Shown: positions 15,832 to 24,356 of the stretch, piece after piece
Position numbering within the stretch: the stretch's first letter is position 1
Layout of the letters: each line of letters begins with the position of its first letter
From: Clostridiales bacterium
GTDB lineage: Bacteria > Bacillota > Clostridia > Oscillospirales > Oscillospiraceae
DNA length: 45,263 bases
NCBI GenBank assembly: GCA_029265405.1
Contig: JAJUJI010000015.1
Coordinates: 1-45,263 of the forward strand
Direction: 5' to 3'
The notes under the pieces: generated by a model
The model's database searches: none
The model's input: only the letters and a program-made list of their open reading frames with translations
What the model was told of the DNA's origin: nothing
Made by a program: the position numbers and the translations under genes

Positions 15832-16860
15832 ATGGCTAAAATAAAGCTGGGCAAAACAGGAATTGAGGCCGAGCAGAACGGCTTCGGAGCGCTCCCGATA
15901 CAGAGGGTGGACAAGCAGTCCGCCGTTAGGCTTTTAAGGAGGGCTTACGACGGCGGCATGAATTTTTTCGATACCTCAAGAGCCTATACCGACAGCGAGG
16001 AGAAGCTGGGTATGGCGTTTGAAGGCCTGTGGGACGGAATAATACTGGCCTCAAAAACCTTTGCCAGAACTCCGGAGGATTTCAGGGCAAGCCTCGACCA
16101 GTCGCTGAAGACGCTGAAAACCGACCATATAGACATTTTTCAGTTTCACGCCACGCCCGTATGCTACAGACCTGGCGACGGCAGCGGAATGTATGAGTGC
16201 ATGCTTGAGGCCAAGCGCCAGGGCAAGATACGGTATATAGGCCTTACCACCCATCTGCTCGGCACGGCGCACGAATGCGTAGATTCCGGGCTGTACGATA
16301 CGCTTCAGTTTCCTTTCAGCTACCTTTCTTCGGAGCTGGAGCTTGAGCTTGTGCGCAAGTGCAAGGACGCGGGCATGGGCTTTATAGCCATGAAGGCCCT
16401 GGCGGGCGGGCTGATCACCAATTCCGCAGCGGCCTGCGCTTATATGTCCCAATTCGATTCCGTGCTGCCCATATGGGGCATACAGCGCGAAAGGGAGCTT
16501 GAGGAGTTCCTTGGACACATAAGAGAGACGCCTTTATTGGACGAAAAGCTGAAAACGGTTATTGAGAAAGACAGGTCGGAGCTTACGGGAGACTTTTGCC
16601 GAGGCTGCGGCTACTGCATGCCCTGTCCCGCCGAGATTAATATAAGCCAGTGCGCACGGATGTCGCTGCTGCTGCGCAGGGCGCCAAACGCCGGACTCCT
16701 GTCTGAGGAGGGGCAGAAAAGCATGAAGCGCATCGAAGGCTGCCTCGAGTGCGGCCAATGCAAGTCTAGATGCCCATACGGGCTTGATACGCCGGCTCTA
16801 TTGAAGAAAAATTATGAGGACTATAAAAGGGTGCTCGCCGGGAAAACCGTATTGAATTGA
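15832..16860 (+). CDS. aldo/keto reductase with C-terminal ferredoxin domain
   Basis: A 342-residue oxidoreductase. The aldo/keto reductase barrel (about 1-265) has the tetrad residues: Asp and Tyr in FFDTSRAY, Lys in ILASK and His in FQFHA. A C-terminal ferredoxin-like segment (about 265-342) has CRGCGYCMPCP and CLECGQCKSRCP, enough cysteines for two 4Fe-4S clusters. This architecture is common in anaerobic Clostridia; substrates are mostly undefined. ATG 15832 has AGAAGGG eight bases upstream and starts with the usual KLGKTG. It follows the DUF3298-like gene by 73 bases and ends at the hairpin at 16870. Confidence 0.9.
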   Translation: MAKIKLGKTGIEAEQNGFGALPIQRVDKQSAVRLLRRAYDGGMNFFDTSRAYTDSEEKLGMAFEGLWDGIILASKTFARTPEDFRASLDQSLKTLKTDHIDIFQFHATPVCYRPGDGSGMYECMLEAKRQGKIRYIGLTTHLLGTAHECVDSGLYDTLQFPFSYLSSELELELVRKCKDAGMGFIAMKALAGGLITNSAAACAYMSQFDSVLPIWGIQRERELEEFLGHIRETPLLDEKLKTVIEKDRSELTGDFCRGCGYCMPCPAEINISQCARMSLLLRRAPNAGLLSEEGQKSMKRIEGCLECGQCKSRCPYGLDTPALLKKNYEDYKRVLAGKTVLN

Positions 16861-16869
16861 TATAAGATG

Positions 16870-16900
16870 AGAGGGACGCCGGCGGCGCCGGCGTCCCTCT
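16870..16900. terminator. hairpin between convergent genes
   Basis: AGAGGGACGCCGGC and GCCGGCGTCCCTCT form a perfect 14-bp stem around GGC. There is no T-run next to it on the + strand, so it may end transcription inefficiently or stabilise 3' ends. It lies between the reductase and the foldase gene. Confidence 0.6.
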
Positions 16901-16918
16901 AGGCATATCGGGTTTATA

Positions 16919-18445
16919 TCATTTTTTTGCGAAACTGAATATAAAATTGGTCGATATGGAATAGGCGTCGGAAGCCTCGTCGATCAATTTTGTATAGTCG
17001 TCCTGTGCCATAAGGCTTTCGGCCAGCGAAAGATTGTACTGCTCGCCTTCGTCAAGCATATAGAAAACATAATATTTTTTATCGGTGTATATATAGCCGA
17101 CCTCGCCGGCCTTGCGGTCCGGGCTGAAAATATAGGCCTTGATATCCCCGGAAAGCTGGCTCATATTTACGTCCTGATACAGGCCGCTGACGGTGTCGCC
17201 TTCGCTCTTATACTCATCGGTAAGGGATATGAAGGTTTCCTCGGAGGGGTTTTCATTGTACTTTGCTACGATCTCGTCCGCCTTAGCCTTTGCGGCGTCC
17301 AGGGCGGCGCTCGTGATTTCTCCGGTGTTGGCGTCGGCCTCCACGCTTATGACTATCTGGCGGTAGTTTTCCAGTTTGTATTCGTTGCGGTTGGAGCCGA
17401 TATACATAAACACATAATAGCCGGAGTCGGAAGGGAAGACCTTTGTATTGCCGTATGAGCGGTCTGAGCTAGTCAGCCAATTGAGCCAGTCGGAATTGCT
17501 GATGCTGGAGGGAGCCACATCCTCATGGCGGCAGGCCTTGGGGTCGGAGTAGGTTTCCTTCTGGTCCTCCGGACAATACTGGTAAACCAGCTCCGCAAAG
17601 CTTTCCTCGGTGGCCGCTTCGGCTATAGCCTGAGCCGTGCTGTTGGCGTTGGCCATGGCTGTTTCGGAGTCAATGCCCTCTTCGTCGTTGGCGGAGCCGT
17701 CCACATAGTAGGAATAGTAGGTAAGAAGATCGTATTTTGCGCGGTTGTTGTTGTAGTAATCAGCCTTTTGCTCGTCGGTATAGCTTTCTTTCCACTGACG
17801 GACAAGCTCCTGGCTGTAATAGGTGGCGTAATAGGAAGTATTGAGTATTTTTGTCAGCAGCTCCTCATTCATGCCCTTGCCGTACATAGCCTTTAGATAG
17901 CTGTTGAAATCGGTGTATTTATTGCTGGAGGCTTGCCTTTTCAAGTCGGCAATGCTGGTTTTGACGGCTTCCTTCTGCTCGTCGGTCATCTCAAAGCCGG
18001 CCGCTTTTCCCTTGTCGTATAGAATGGCCATCTGCTGGAGGCTGTTTAGAGCCGCTTCCTCAAAATACTCGTCCCATGTTTGGGTGTCGCTGTAGTTCTG
18101 CTCGTCAAGGGGTTTTTTCGTATCGAGAAGCATATAGCTGTAATCGCCGTAGGTGGAATAGATTTGATTATAAGTGTTGTAATAATTGGTGAAGTACTGG
18201 TAGTTGAAATCGGTGTTTTTAAATTTCCAGCTTCCCATGCGGATGGAGGTAAACCCGGAATAAAACAAAGACGAATTGAAAACAACCAAAAGGATTGCAA
18301 GCGCCAGAGCGACCGCGCCGGTCACGGTTTTGATTATTTTTGCCCTCTTTTTCTCTTTGTAGCTTTTTTGGGCCCGAACCTGGCGCTTTTCAGTACCCTC
18401 GGCTCTTTTTTCCCTGCGCTTTATTTTTTCCCTCGAAGCACTCAC
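16919..18445 (-). CDS. membrane-anchored PrsA/SurA-like foldase (parvulin-type)
   Basis: A 508-residue protein. A strongly basic cytoplasmic N-terminus (1-37, many Lys and Arg) precedes one transmembrane helix (about 38-60); the rest is extracytoplasmic. The long helical N-terminal domain (about 65-240) with Tyr- and Asn-rich stretches resembles SurA_N/trigger-factor-like chaperone domains. The segments around 245-400 resemble degenerate parvulin repeats. I see no intact set of rotamase residues, so chaperone function may dominate. GTG 18445 is preferred to ATG 18454 because the AAAAGGA site touches the latter. The promoter at 18490-18518 drives it. It probably helps fold secreted proteins. 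Confidence 0.75.
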   Translation of the reverse strand: MSASREKIKRREKRAEGTEKRQVRAQKSYKEKKRAKIIKTVTGAVALALAILLVVFNSSLFYSGFTSIRMGSWKFKNTDFNYQYFTNYYNTYNQIYSTYGDYSYMLLDTKKPLDEQNYSDTQTWDEYFEEAALNSLQQMAILYDKGKAAGFEMTDEQKEAVKTSIADLKRQASSNKYTDFNSYLKAMYGKGMNEELLTKILNTSYYATYYSQELVRQWKESYTDEQKADYYNNNRAKYDLLTYYSYYVDGSANDEEGIDSETAMANANSTAQAIAEAATEESFAELVYQYCPEDQKETYSDPKACRHEDVAPSSISNSDWLNWLTSSDRSYGNTKVFPSDSGYYVFMYIGSNRNEYKLENYRQIVISVEADANTGEITSAALDAAKAKADEIVAKYNENPSEETFISLTDEYKSEGDTVSGLYQDVNMSQLSGDIKAYIFSPDRKAGEVGYIYTDKKYYVFYMLDEGEQYNLSLAESLMAQDDYTKLIDEASDAYSISTNFIFSFAKK

Positions 18446-18489
18446 AACTATCATTCCTTTTATAATGTAGGGTATCAGTCAACTGAAAT

Positions 18490-18518
18490 ATTATAAACTG
18501 CGGGGCCATTCAATGCAA
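18490..18518 (-). promoter_or_regulatory. promoter of the foldase gene
   Basis: On the minus strand TTGCAT (18518-18513) and TATAAT (18495-18490) are 17 bp apart, about 45 bases before the start codon. It lies downstream of the terminator hairpin of the structured RNA, which implies that the RNA and the foldase gene are separate transcripts. Confidence 0.65.
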
Positions 18519-18552
18519 GCAAAATTTTGCAATCATGCGATTTGCAATATGA

Positions 18553-18584
18553 AGGCGGCTTGCTTCAAATGAATCAAGCCGCCT
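18553..18584 (-). terminator. terminator of the structured RNA
   Basis: AGGCGGCTTG and CAAGCCGCCT form a perfect 10-bp stem with a 12-base loop. On the minus strand only a weak T-rich tail (TTCATATTG) follows. It separates the RNA from the foldase promoter. Confidence 0.6.
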
Positions 18585-18835
18585 GTTATATGCGCGATAT
18601 GAGCGCATCCCACGGCCCTGTACAGAGCCGGAGCCGCCCCGCTTGTGCCGTGCGAGCCCGTTTATAACCTGCACGAGAGGCAGGTGGGTCGCCTCCCCGC
18701 CGCTTCGCTGCTTCCAACGTCCCGGATAAGTCATATAGAGATACCCGGGGAGGCCTGCAATTCACGACGGGAGTGTTGATTCAGGCATCCCTTATAAGTG
18801 ATGTGGGTTTAAATAGACCCGTCACGCACACAGCA
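18553..18835 (-). ncRNA. ssrS: structured small RNA, candidate 6S RNA
   Basis: This gene-free 500-base gap has strong pairing on the minus strand. GCCTCCCC (near 18750) pairs with GGGGAGGC (near 18690) to form an apical arm containing a CCGGGTA/TATCCGG hairpin. The 3' side then reads GACCCACCTGC, a short loop and GCAGGT: a small hairpin beginning CCCACCT, as on the 3' side of the 6S RNA central bubble. GTGCG near the 5' end can pair with CGCAC near 18647, closing a structure of about 200 bases. A perfect 10-bp hairpin follows (18553-18584). The shape and position as an independent unit suggest 6S RNA, which binds sigma-70 RNA polymerase. A GGAAGCAGC string recalls SRP RNA, but its flanks do not fit. 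The exact ends are uncertain. Confidence 0.45.
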
Positions 18836-18955
18836 GGGTTTGTTTTAAATAATCTTCATATGCGTTTATTAAGCTTCTTTTACTGTTCGGCTTAATAATA
18901 GCATATGGCGCTGAGCAATGCAAGGGGCATATTCTGTCAATCCATGTTCTGCGGA

Positions 18956-19234
18956 TTAATCGCTGTCCTCGTCCTCGCTGAAAAGCTGCTCCATAAATTT
19001 CTGATATACGCGCTCCGCCTCGACTTCATCCTGAATAGTCTCAAGAAGCTCTTCCCCGTTCTCCTCAACAACGCGGAAAAGTATCATCTCGTATACCTCG
19101 TCCTCATTATCTGAAACGGGAAGAAAGGCCATATAAAGCTTTCCCTCGAACTCAATGGTATCCAGGTGCTCGAGCTCGTACTCCTTGCCGTCCTCATCGG
19201 AAATTGTTATATAATCGTCTCCGAACCCGCCCAT
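18956..19234 (-). CDS. DUF1292 protein
   Basis: A 92-residue, very acidic cytoplasmic protein. The pattern YITISDEDGKEYELEHLDTI, then the beta strand YMAFLPV and an acidic linker, matches DUF1292 (YrzB-like) proteins of Firmicutes. In many genomes these sit near alaS, ruvX and yrzL, which are not seen here. Function unknown. ATG 19234 starts right before the conserved domain; AAAGGA lies 12 bases upstream, and ATG 19246 is an alternative that it would touch. Confidence 0.8.
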   Translation of the reverse strand: MGGFGDDYITISDEDGKEYELEHLDTIEFEGKLYMAFLPVSDNEDEVYEMILFRVVEENGEELLETIQDEVEAERVYQKFMEQLFSEDEDSD

Positions 19235-19493
19235 ATGAGAAATCATTCCTTTCAATGGATTAAAGGCAAGGACGGTATGGCATAACAATAAGACCATATG
19301 CGCCGCCGCCTTTATCCTTTATGCTATATTATACTATTGCAACGCATATTGCAAGGCAAAGAAGTCTCAGCGGATTTGCGGCGCAAAAGGGCGGCTATGT
19401 AAAATTGCGGAATCGTTCGCGGAGCTTCCCGGCGCGCCCGCTGCCTTCCGCCCCTTGATTAGCGGTTGAGCCTTCAAGCGGGGAAAAGCCGCC

Positions 19494-19805
19494 TCAGCTG
19501 CCGAAATCCTCAAGGTACATGAGCACCTCCTCGCGAGTGGCCGCCTTTATGCCTTTTCCGAGCTGCTCCCTGTCGCTCTGGCCAAGCCTGTCGATCGATA
19601 TGTCGGTTACGATAGCCGGAATATCGCCGTATTGGCAGTGAAAGACGCAAATAGTGCCGTTATGCTCGCGTATGATAAATTTAGGAGCATCGCCGCAAGC
19701 AAAAACGGAGGCAAGACCCCCAAGCTTAATTGCGGCGGTCGCGACCATTATGGCTGCGGCTGCAAATGCGCAAAGCATTAATGTTTTTTTTCCCGCGTAC
19801 TGCAT
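19494..19805 (-). CDS. small BofC C-terminal-domain-like membrane protein
   Basis: A 103-residue protein with an N-terminal transmembrane segment or signal (about 6-35, Ala-rich) and a C-terminal domain with FIIREHNGTICVF, then TDISIDRLGQSDREQLGKGI and EEVLMYLEDFGS. This matches the C-terminal domain of BofC, the intercompartmental sporulation protein that inhibits SpoIVB in Bacillus; clostridial relatives often keep only this domain. ATG 19805 has GGGAGG eight bases upstream. It is a single gene, divergent from the penicillin-binding protein. A role in sporulation or envelope function is inferred from the family only. The gap at 19235-19493 holds no gene I recognise. Confidence 0.7.
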   Translation of the reverse strand: MQYAGKKTLMLCAFAAAAIMVATAAIKLGGLASVFACGDAPKFIIREHNGTICVFHCQYGDIPAIVTDISIDRLGQSDREQLGKGIKAATREEVLMYLEDFGS

Positions 19806-20043
19806 ATGCGGCGCCTCCCATAAAACAATAAATCCGAGCGCAACTAATTGCAAAATGCATCATAAAGCATGCTTTTCAGTTTTACCCTTCGCGCCGGCTT
19901 TGCAGGTTAATTTTAACCGCAAATGGGTCCTATTATACCGTTGCGGCTTTAAGCAAGGCAATGCAAGGTGTTTTTTAATTAGAAATAAGCGCCGCAATGC
20001 GGGGCTAAGGACTCGGCAATATTCACAGAAAGCTTATATATGT

Positions 20044-20073
20044 TTGACATTTGCAGCTATAATAGTATATATT
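20044..20073 (+). promoter_or_regulatory. promoter of the penicillin-binding protein gene
   Basis: TTGACA (20044-20049) and TATATT (20068-20073) with an 18-bp spacer, followed after about ten bases by GGGAGGTGA and the GTG start. The resulting leader is very short. Confidence 0.6.
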
Positions 20074-20095
20074 GTGTTTTCAGGGAGGTGAGTCT

Positions 20096-23000
20096 GTGGA
20101 TGGCAATAACCAGCCGATGAAAAGGCTCAACTACAAAAAAATAGTTCGTGACGGCGCCAGGGCGGGTACGCGCGGAGCAAAGGCGACCGTCGGGCTTGTC
20201 TTGAAAATTTTGCTGACGCTGTTTCTTATAATAGTCTGCACAGGTACAATGTTCCTGGTAGTTTTCGCGACTTATGTAAAAAACACCCTGTCAGACGAGT
20301 TTTCGGTTTCATTGTCAGACTTCAGCCTCGCTCAGACCAGCACGATATATTACTGGGACGAAGCCGCGGGCGATTGGGCGGTTCTTGAGCAGCTTTCGGG
20401 CAAGACTAAATCGACCTGGGTCAACTATGAGGATTTGGGCGAAAACAAGTATATGGAGCATGCGGCCGTAGCGATAGAGGACCAGAGGTTTTACAGGCAT
20501 CATGGCGTAGACTGGTACAGGACTACTGCGGCCTTTGTCAACATGTTCCTTTCCATGTCGGATACCTTCGGCGGCTCGACCATAACCCAGCAGCTGATAA
20601 AAACTCTGACGGAATACGACGATGTGACTGTAAGGAGAAAGCTGCTTGAAATATTCAGGGCGCTGGAGTTTGAGAAGAAGTACACCAAGGAAGAAATAAT
20701 AGAATGGTATCTCAACTCCATATATCTCGGCGAGGGCTGCACCGGGGTCGGCGCGGCTGCCCGCGTTTATTTCGGAAAGGAAGTCAAAGACCTGACTATA
20801 GCCGAATGCGCCTGCATAATCGGAATTACGAACAACCCGTCCATGTACGACCCGTTTATCAACCCTCAGGCCAACAAGAAGCGCCAGGAGCTGATACTCT
20901 ACAAGATGTACGATGAGGGCTACATTACGAAGGAAGAGTATGAGGACGCGCTGGCGCAGCAGCTTGTTTTCAAATCCTCGAATGATGAAGAGTCCGAGGA
21001 TGAAGGCGAATCAACATCGGTTACAAGCTGGTATGTGGACGCGTTGATTGAGGATGTAATCCAGGATCTGATGAAGGTCAAGGGCATAAGCTATAAAATG
21101 GCGGAAACCCTCCTCTATTCCGCAGGCTATAAAATTTACGCAACGCTTGATAAGAGCATACAGGACGCAGTGGACAACGTTTATTCCAGCGGCAGCAATC
21201 TGCCCACCGGCTACAAGAAAAGCTCGTATCAGGAGCTGCAATCGGCAATAATCGTTATGGACCCAAAATCAGGCGATATTAAGGCGCTCTCCGGAGGCAT
21301 AGGGGAAAAGACGGGCTCCCGCCTTTTCAACAGGGCGACTATGATGCTGCGCTCGCCGGGCTCGACAATAAAGCCGCTGGCCTCCTATTCTCTGTGTCTG
21401 GACAAAGGGCTTGTAAAGCCCTATACGGTATTTGACGACAGCGATTTTGTGCAGCTTAAGGGCACAGACTGGTACCCGGACAACGACGACAAGAAAAACG
21501 AGGGCGCAGTGACGCTGCGCTACGCCCTGCAGGTTTCCATAAACACAGTAGCAGCGCAGATGATAGACATGCTGACCCCGCGCGCAGCCTTTGACCAGCT
21601 TACAAATAAGCTGGGCTTTACCAATCTGATTGAGGACAAAGACGGCATGACGGACGTCAGCTACGCGGGAATGGCGCTTGGCCAGCTTACGCAAGGCGTA
21701 ACGGTGCGAGAGATGTGCCAAGCCTATACGATATTCTGCAACAAGGGCGTATACACGCAAGCGCGCACCTATTCCAAAATAGAAGACGCCTTGGGCAACC
21801 TTGTGTATGAAAACGTCCCCGAAAGCCATGTGGCTATAAGCGAGACAACGGCCTATTATATGACGGACATGCTCAACAACGCGGTCAACAGAGGCACGGG
21901 CTGGCTGTCAAAATTCGGAAATATGGCGGTTGCCGGCAAGTCAGGCGGTTCCAGCAGCTGGCAGGATCGCTGGTTTATAGGCTATACGCCCTACCTGCTT
22001 GCCGCAGTATGGACAGGCTATGATATACCGGAAAATATGGGCAGCTCCAATCCGGCCACCGGCATGTGGAAGCAGGTAATGGAAAAGGCGCACGCCGCAA
22101 AGGGCTATAAGGACGCCGCCTTTACCGTGCCGGACGGCATGGTAAAGGTTACGGTCTGCGTGGATACGGGCCTGCTGGCTACTGAAGCCTGCGAGCATGA
22201 GGTTAGGGGCGACAGGACCATGACCCTGTATATGAACCCCTCCGAGATGCCCACGACTATTTGTACGGCCCATAAATATGTCACACTCTGCAAGGACAGC
22301 TACGGCCTGTTCGGAGACGAGTGCCCGGAAAGCAGCAAAATAACGGCGTCCGTTCTCGATCTCAGCGGTCTTGACATAAAGGTGACTACTCCGGCCTGGT
22401 TCCCGGACGGGAATTACCCCAAGAAGCTGTCTTGGACAGAAACCTACGAGGCCTTTAAAAAACAATGGGAAGGGAAAACCTATACTGCCGAGCAATACAA
22501 GGCCGCTTACGACAAGCTGGTCAGCGATTATAACGCAACCTGCGAGAACCAGTCATATCAACTGAAGAACGCCGTACCCTATGTGCTGTCTGAAATGACA
22601 AAATGCAGGGTTCACAGGAAGGACCCCGTATCGGGCTGGTATGTGGAGTATCCTCACGGCTATCTCATCTCCCCGACAACCGGCTTGTATTATGACAAGG
22701 AGCGCGATATACTGCTGGATCCGCTAAGCGGACTTAAGCAGGTAGACTGGAAAACGGGCTATCTGATAGATCCGGATACGGGCCAGTTTATAGACCCGCA
22801 TACTGGCAACGTAGTGACGCTGACCGAGGAGCAGCTTGCCGCCTATACCAAGGACAAGTATTCGCGGCCCCCAGGCTACGGCAAAAATACCGGCGAGGAG
22901 GAGCCGCAGGATGGCGCCGAAACCGGCGAAACAAGCTCGGAAGAGCCGGCAGAAAGCGAGAGCGGCGGAGGCGAAAGCGGCGGAGGAAGCTCTGGCGGAG

Positions 23001-23116
23001 AGGGCGGCGAGAGCGGTACAGGCGGCTCCGGAGAAACACAACCTACGCCCACGCCCACGCCCACGCCTTCTGCAAGGCCTTCCTCGGATTCAGATCTTTG
23101 GTATGTGGGCGATTAG
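20096..23116 (+). CDS. class A penicillin-binding protein (bifunctional) with unusual C-terminal tail
   Basis: A 1006-residue PBP1-type enzyme that polymerises and cross-links peptidoglycan. After a cytoplasmic N-terminus and one transmembrane helix (about 35-60) comes the glycosyltransferase 51 domain (about 90-290), with Glu128 in EDQRFYRHHG, GGSTITQQL and YLNSIYLGEG. The transpeptidase domain has Ser423 in STIK, SIN at 481 and KSG at 615. The tail is odd: a helical region (about 770-850), repeats of the form LI(D/S)P-x-(T/S)G (about 855-910), then a Glu/Ser/Gly-rich linker and a Thr-Pro run up to residue 1006. Most PBP1 proteins are 700-900 residues long. GTG 20096 follows GGGAGGTGA closely. 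Monocistronic. Confidence 0.92.
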   Translation: MDGNNQPMKRLNYKKIVRDGARAGTRGAKATVGLVLKILLTLFLIIVCTGTMFLVVFATYVKNTLSDEFSVSLSDFSLAQTSTIYYWDEAAGDWAVLEQLSGKTKSTWVNYEDLGENKYMEHAAVAIEDQRFYRHHGVDWYRTTAAFVNMFLSMSDTFGGSTITQQLIKTLTEYDDVTVRRKLLEIFRALEFEKKYTKEEIIEWYLNSIYLGEGCTGVGAAARVYFGKEVKDLTIAECACIIGITNNPSMYDPFINPQANKKRQELILYKMYDEGYITKEEYEDALAQQLVFKSSNDEESEDEGESTSVTSWYVDALIEDVIQDLMKVKGISYKMAETLLYSAGYKIYATLDKSIQDAVDNVYSSGSNLPTGYKKSSYQELQSAIIVMDPKSGDIKALSGGIGEKTGSRLFNRATMMLRSPGSTIKPLASYSLCLDKGLVKPYTVFDDSDFVQLKGTDWYPDNDDKKNEGAVTLRYALQVSINTVAAQMIDMLTPRAAFDQLTNKLGFTNLIEDKDGMTDVSYAGMALGQLTQGVTVREMCQAYTIFCNKGVYTQARTYSKIEDALGNLVYENVPESHVAISETTAYYMTDMLNNAVNRGTGWLSKFGNMAVAGKSGGSSSWQDRWFIGYTPYLLAAVWTGYDIPENMGSSNPATGMWKQVMEKAHAAKGYKDAAFTVPDGMVKVTVCVDTGLLATEACEHEVRGDRTMTLYMNPSEMPTTICTAHKYVTLCKDSYGLFGDECPESSKITASVLDLSGLDIKVTTPAWFPDGNYPKKLSWTETYEAFKKQWEGKTYTAEQYKAAYDKLVSDYNATCENQSYQLKNAVPYVLSEMTKCRVHRKDPVSGWYVEYPHGYLISPTTGLYYDKERDILLDPLSGLKQVDWKTGYLIDPDTGQFIDPHTGNVVTLTEEQLAAYTKDKYSRPPGYGKNTGEEEPQDGAETGETSSEEPAESESGGGESGGGSSGGEGGESGTGGSGETQPTPTPTPTPSARPSSDSDLWYVGD

Positions 23117-23126
23117 AAGCAAATAC

Positions 23127-23153
23127 GGAGCCGGCGCGTTAAACGCCGGCTCC
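23127..23153. terminator. hairpin between PBP and serA
   Basis: GGAGCCGGCG and CGCCGGCTCC form a perfect 10-bp stem around a seven-base loop. It lies between convergent genes and has no long T-run on the + strand. It probably ends both transcripts. Confidence 0.65.
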
Positions 23154-23189
23154 GCCGCACTTTATATTAGTGATAGTGATAATGAAGCT

Positions 23190-24311
23190 CTATATGAGTC
23201 TGGCTCTTATGACCCCTTCGATGGCCTTCAATCTGCCGATGTCGGGCGCCTCGTTAAAGTCGATCAAGGCGACCTTGTAATCGCCTCTGGTCTTTTCCAT
23301 AAAAGCGACACCCTGGACGGGAATCGAAGCGTCCTTTTTTGCGATAAGCACCGCCCTGTGCTTGCCCGCCCTTTCCATAGATATATTAGGCAGGTTCACG
23401 CTGTTGACAATATTGCCCTTGAGTATATACTCCGCCGTCTGAGCGGCGGCCATGACGGCGCAGTTGTCCTCGCTTTCGGGAGTGGAGGCGCCCAGATGGG
23501 GCATGGCTACCACGCACTTTGAGTTGAGCAGGTCGCAATTAGGAAAGTCGGTCACATAGCGGGCCACCTTGCCGGATTCCAAAGCGGCCTTTATGTCGGC
23601 GTCGTTTACAAGCTCGCCCCTGGCTATGTTGATTATTCTTACCCCGTCCTTCATTTTGGCGATGGTGGAAGCGTTTATTTTATGCTTGGTTTCCTTGTTG
23701 TAGGGCAGATGCAGGGAAATATAGTCCGAGCGCCTGTATATTTCGTCCTCGTCGCTTACTATCTCGCATACTCCCAGCAGCTCTTCCTTGACGGCATCGG
23801 AAACATAAGGGTCGAAGCCGATAACGGTCATCCCCATGGCGGCGGCGCATACCGCCACCTTTGCCCCTACCGCGCCCAGGGCTAAAAGCCCGAGAGTCTT
23901 GCCCATTATTTCAGGGCCGGCAAAAGCGCTCTTGCCGCTTTCAACAAGAGCCGCCACCTCCGGTCCTCTGTCGGCTATCGTGTCAAGCCATTTTATGCCG
24001 CCGACAACATCGCGCGAGGCGAGTATCAGGGCGGCCAAAGTCAGCTCCTTAACTGCGTTGGCGTTCGCCCCGGGAGTGTTGAAGGCGACGACGCCCGCCG
24101 CGGCAAGGCGGTCTATGGGAATGTTGTTGTAGCCGGCGCCGGCCCTAGCTACGCAGAGGAGGCTCGGATTTATTTCATAATTAAGCATGTCGGCGCTGCG
24201 GACAATAATTGCGTGCGGGTCGGGCGCGGAATCATCGTGAACGAAGTAATTTTTATCAAGACGGTCCATGCCGACCTTGGCTATTTTATTCATGGTTTTA
24301 ACTGTATACAT
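23190..24311 (-). CDS. serA: D-3-phosphoglycerate dehydrogenase
   Basis: This enzyme oxidises 3-phosphoglycerate to 3-phosphohydroxypyruvate with NAD, the first step of serine synthesis. The 373-residue protein has the D-2-hydroxyacid dehydrogenase fold: the NAD loop ALGAVGAKVA, the catalytic Arg in NIARGELVND, a Glu, and His in AMPHLGASTPES. A short C-terminal domain (about 310-373) looks like an ACT domain, so feedback by serine is possible. ATG 24311 is set by GGAGGTG seven bases upstream. It lies 45 bases after serC on the same strand and so forms a serC-serA operon. The third enzyme, serB, is not in this window. Confidence 0.92.
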   Translation of the reverse strand: MYTVKTMNKIAKVGMDRLDKNYFVHDDSAPDPHAIIVRSADMLNYEINPSLLCVARAGAGYNNIPIDRLAAAGVVAFNTPGANANAVKELTLAALILASRDVVGGIKWLDTIADRGPEVAALVESGKSAFAGPEIMGKTLGLLALGAVGAKVAVCAAAMGMTVIGFDPYVSDAVKEELLGVCEIVSDEDEIYRRSDYISLHLPYNKETKHKINASTIAKMKDGVRIINIARGELVNDADIKAALESGKVARYVTDFPNCDLLNSKCVVAMPHLGASTPESEDNCAVMAAAQTAEYILKGNIVNSVNLPNISMERAGKHRAVLIAKKDASIPVQGVAFMEKTRGDYKVALIDFNEAPDIGRLKAIEGVIRARLI

Positions 24312-24356
24312 AAATTGCACCTCCAAGGTTGATTAAGCAAGCAGGTTCCCTGGCCG

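Noticed and set aside
18690-18720. SRP RNA, because of GGAAGCAGC on the minus strand
   Set aside because: The flanking bases do not form the SRP helix 8 with its GGAA-type loop and partner strand; the overall fold fits a 6S-like rod better.
22836-23522. Open frame in a second + strand frame across the PBP tail and the serA end
   Set aside because: It is a by-product of the repetitive Ser/Gly/Pro codons; it has no start signal and no domain, and it runs across the terminator.
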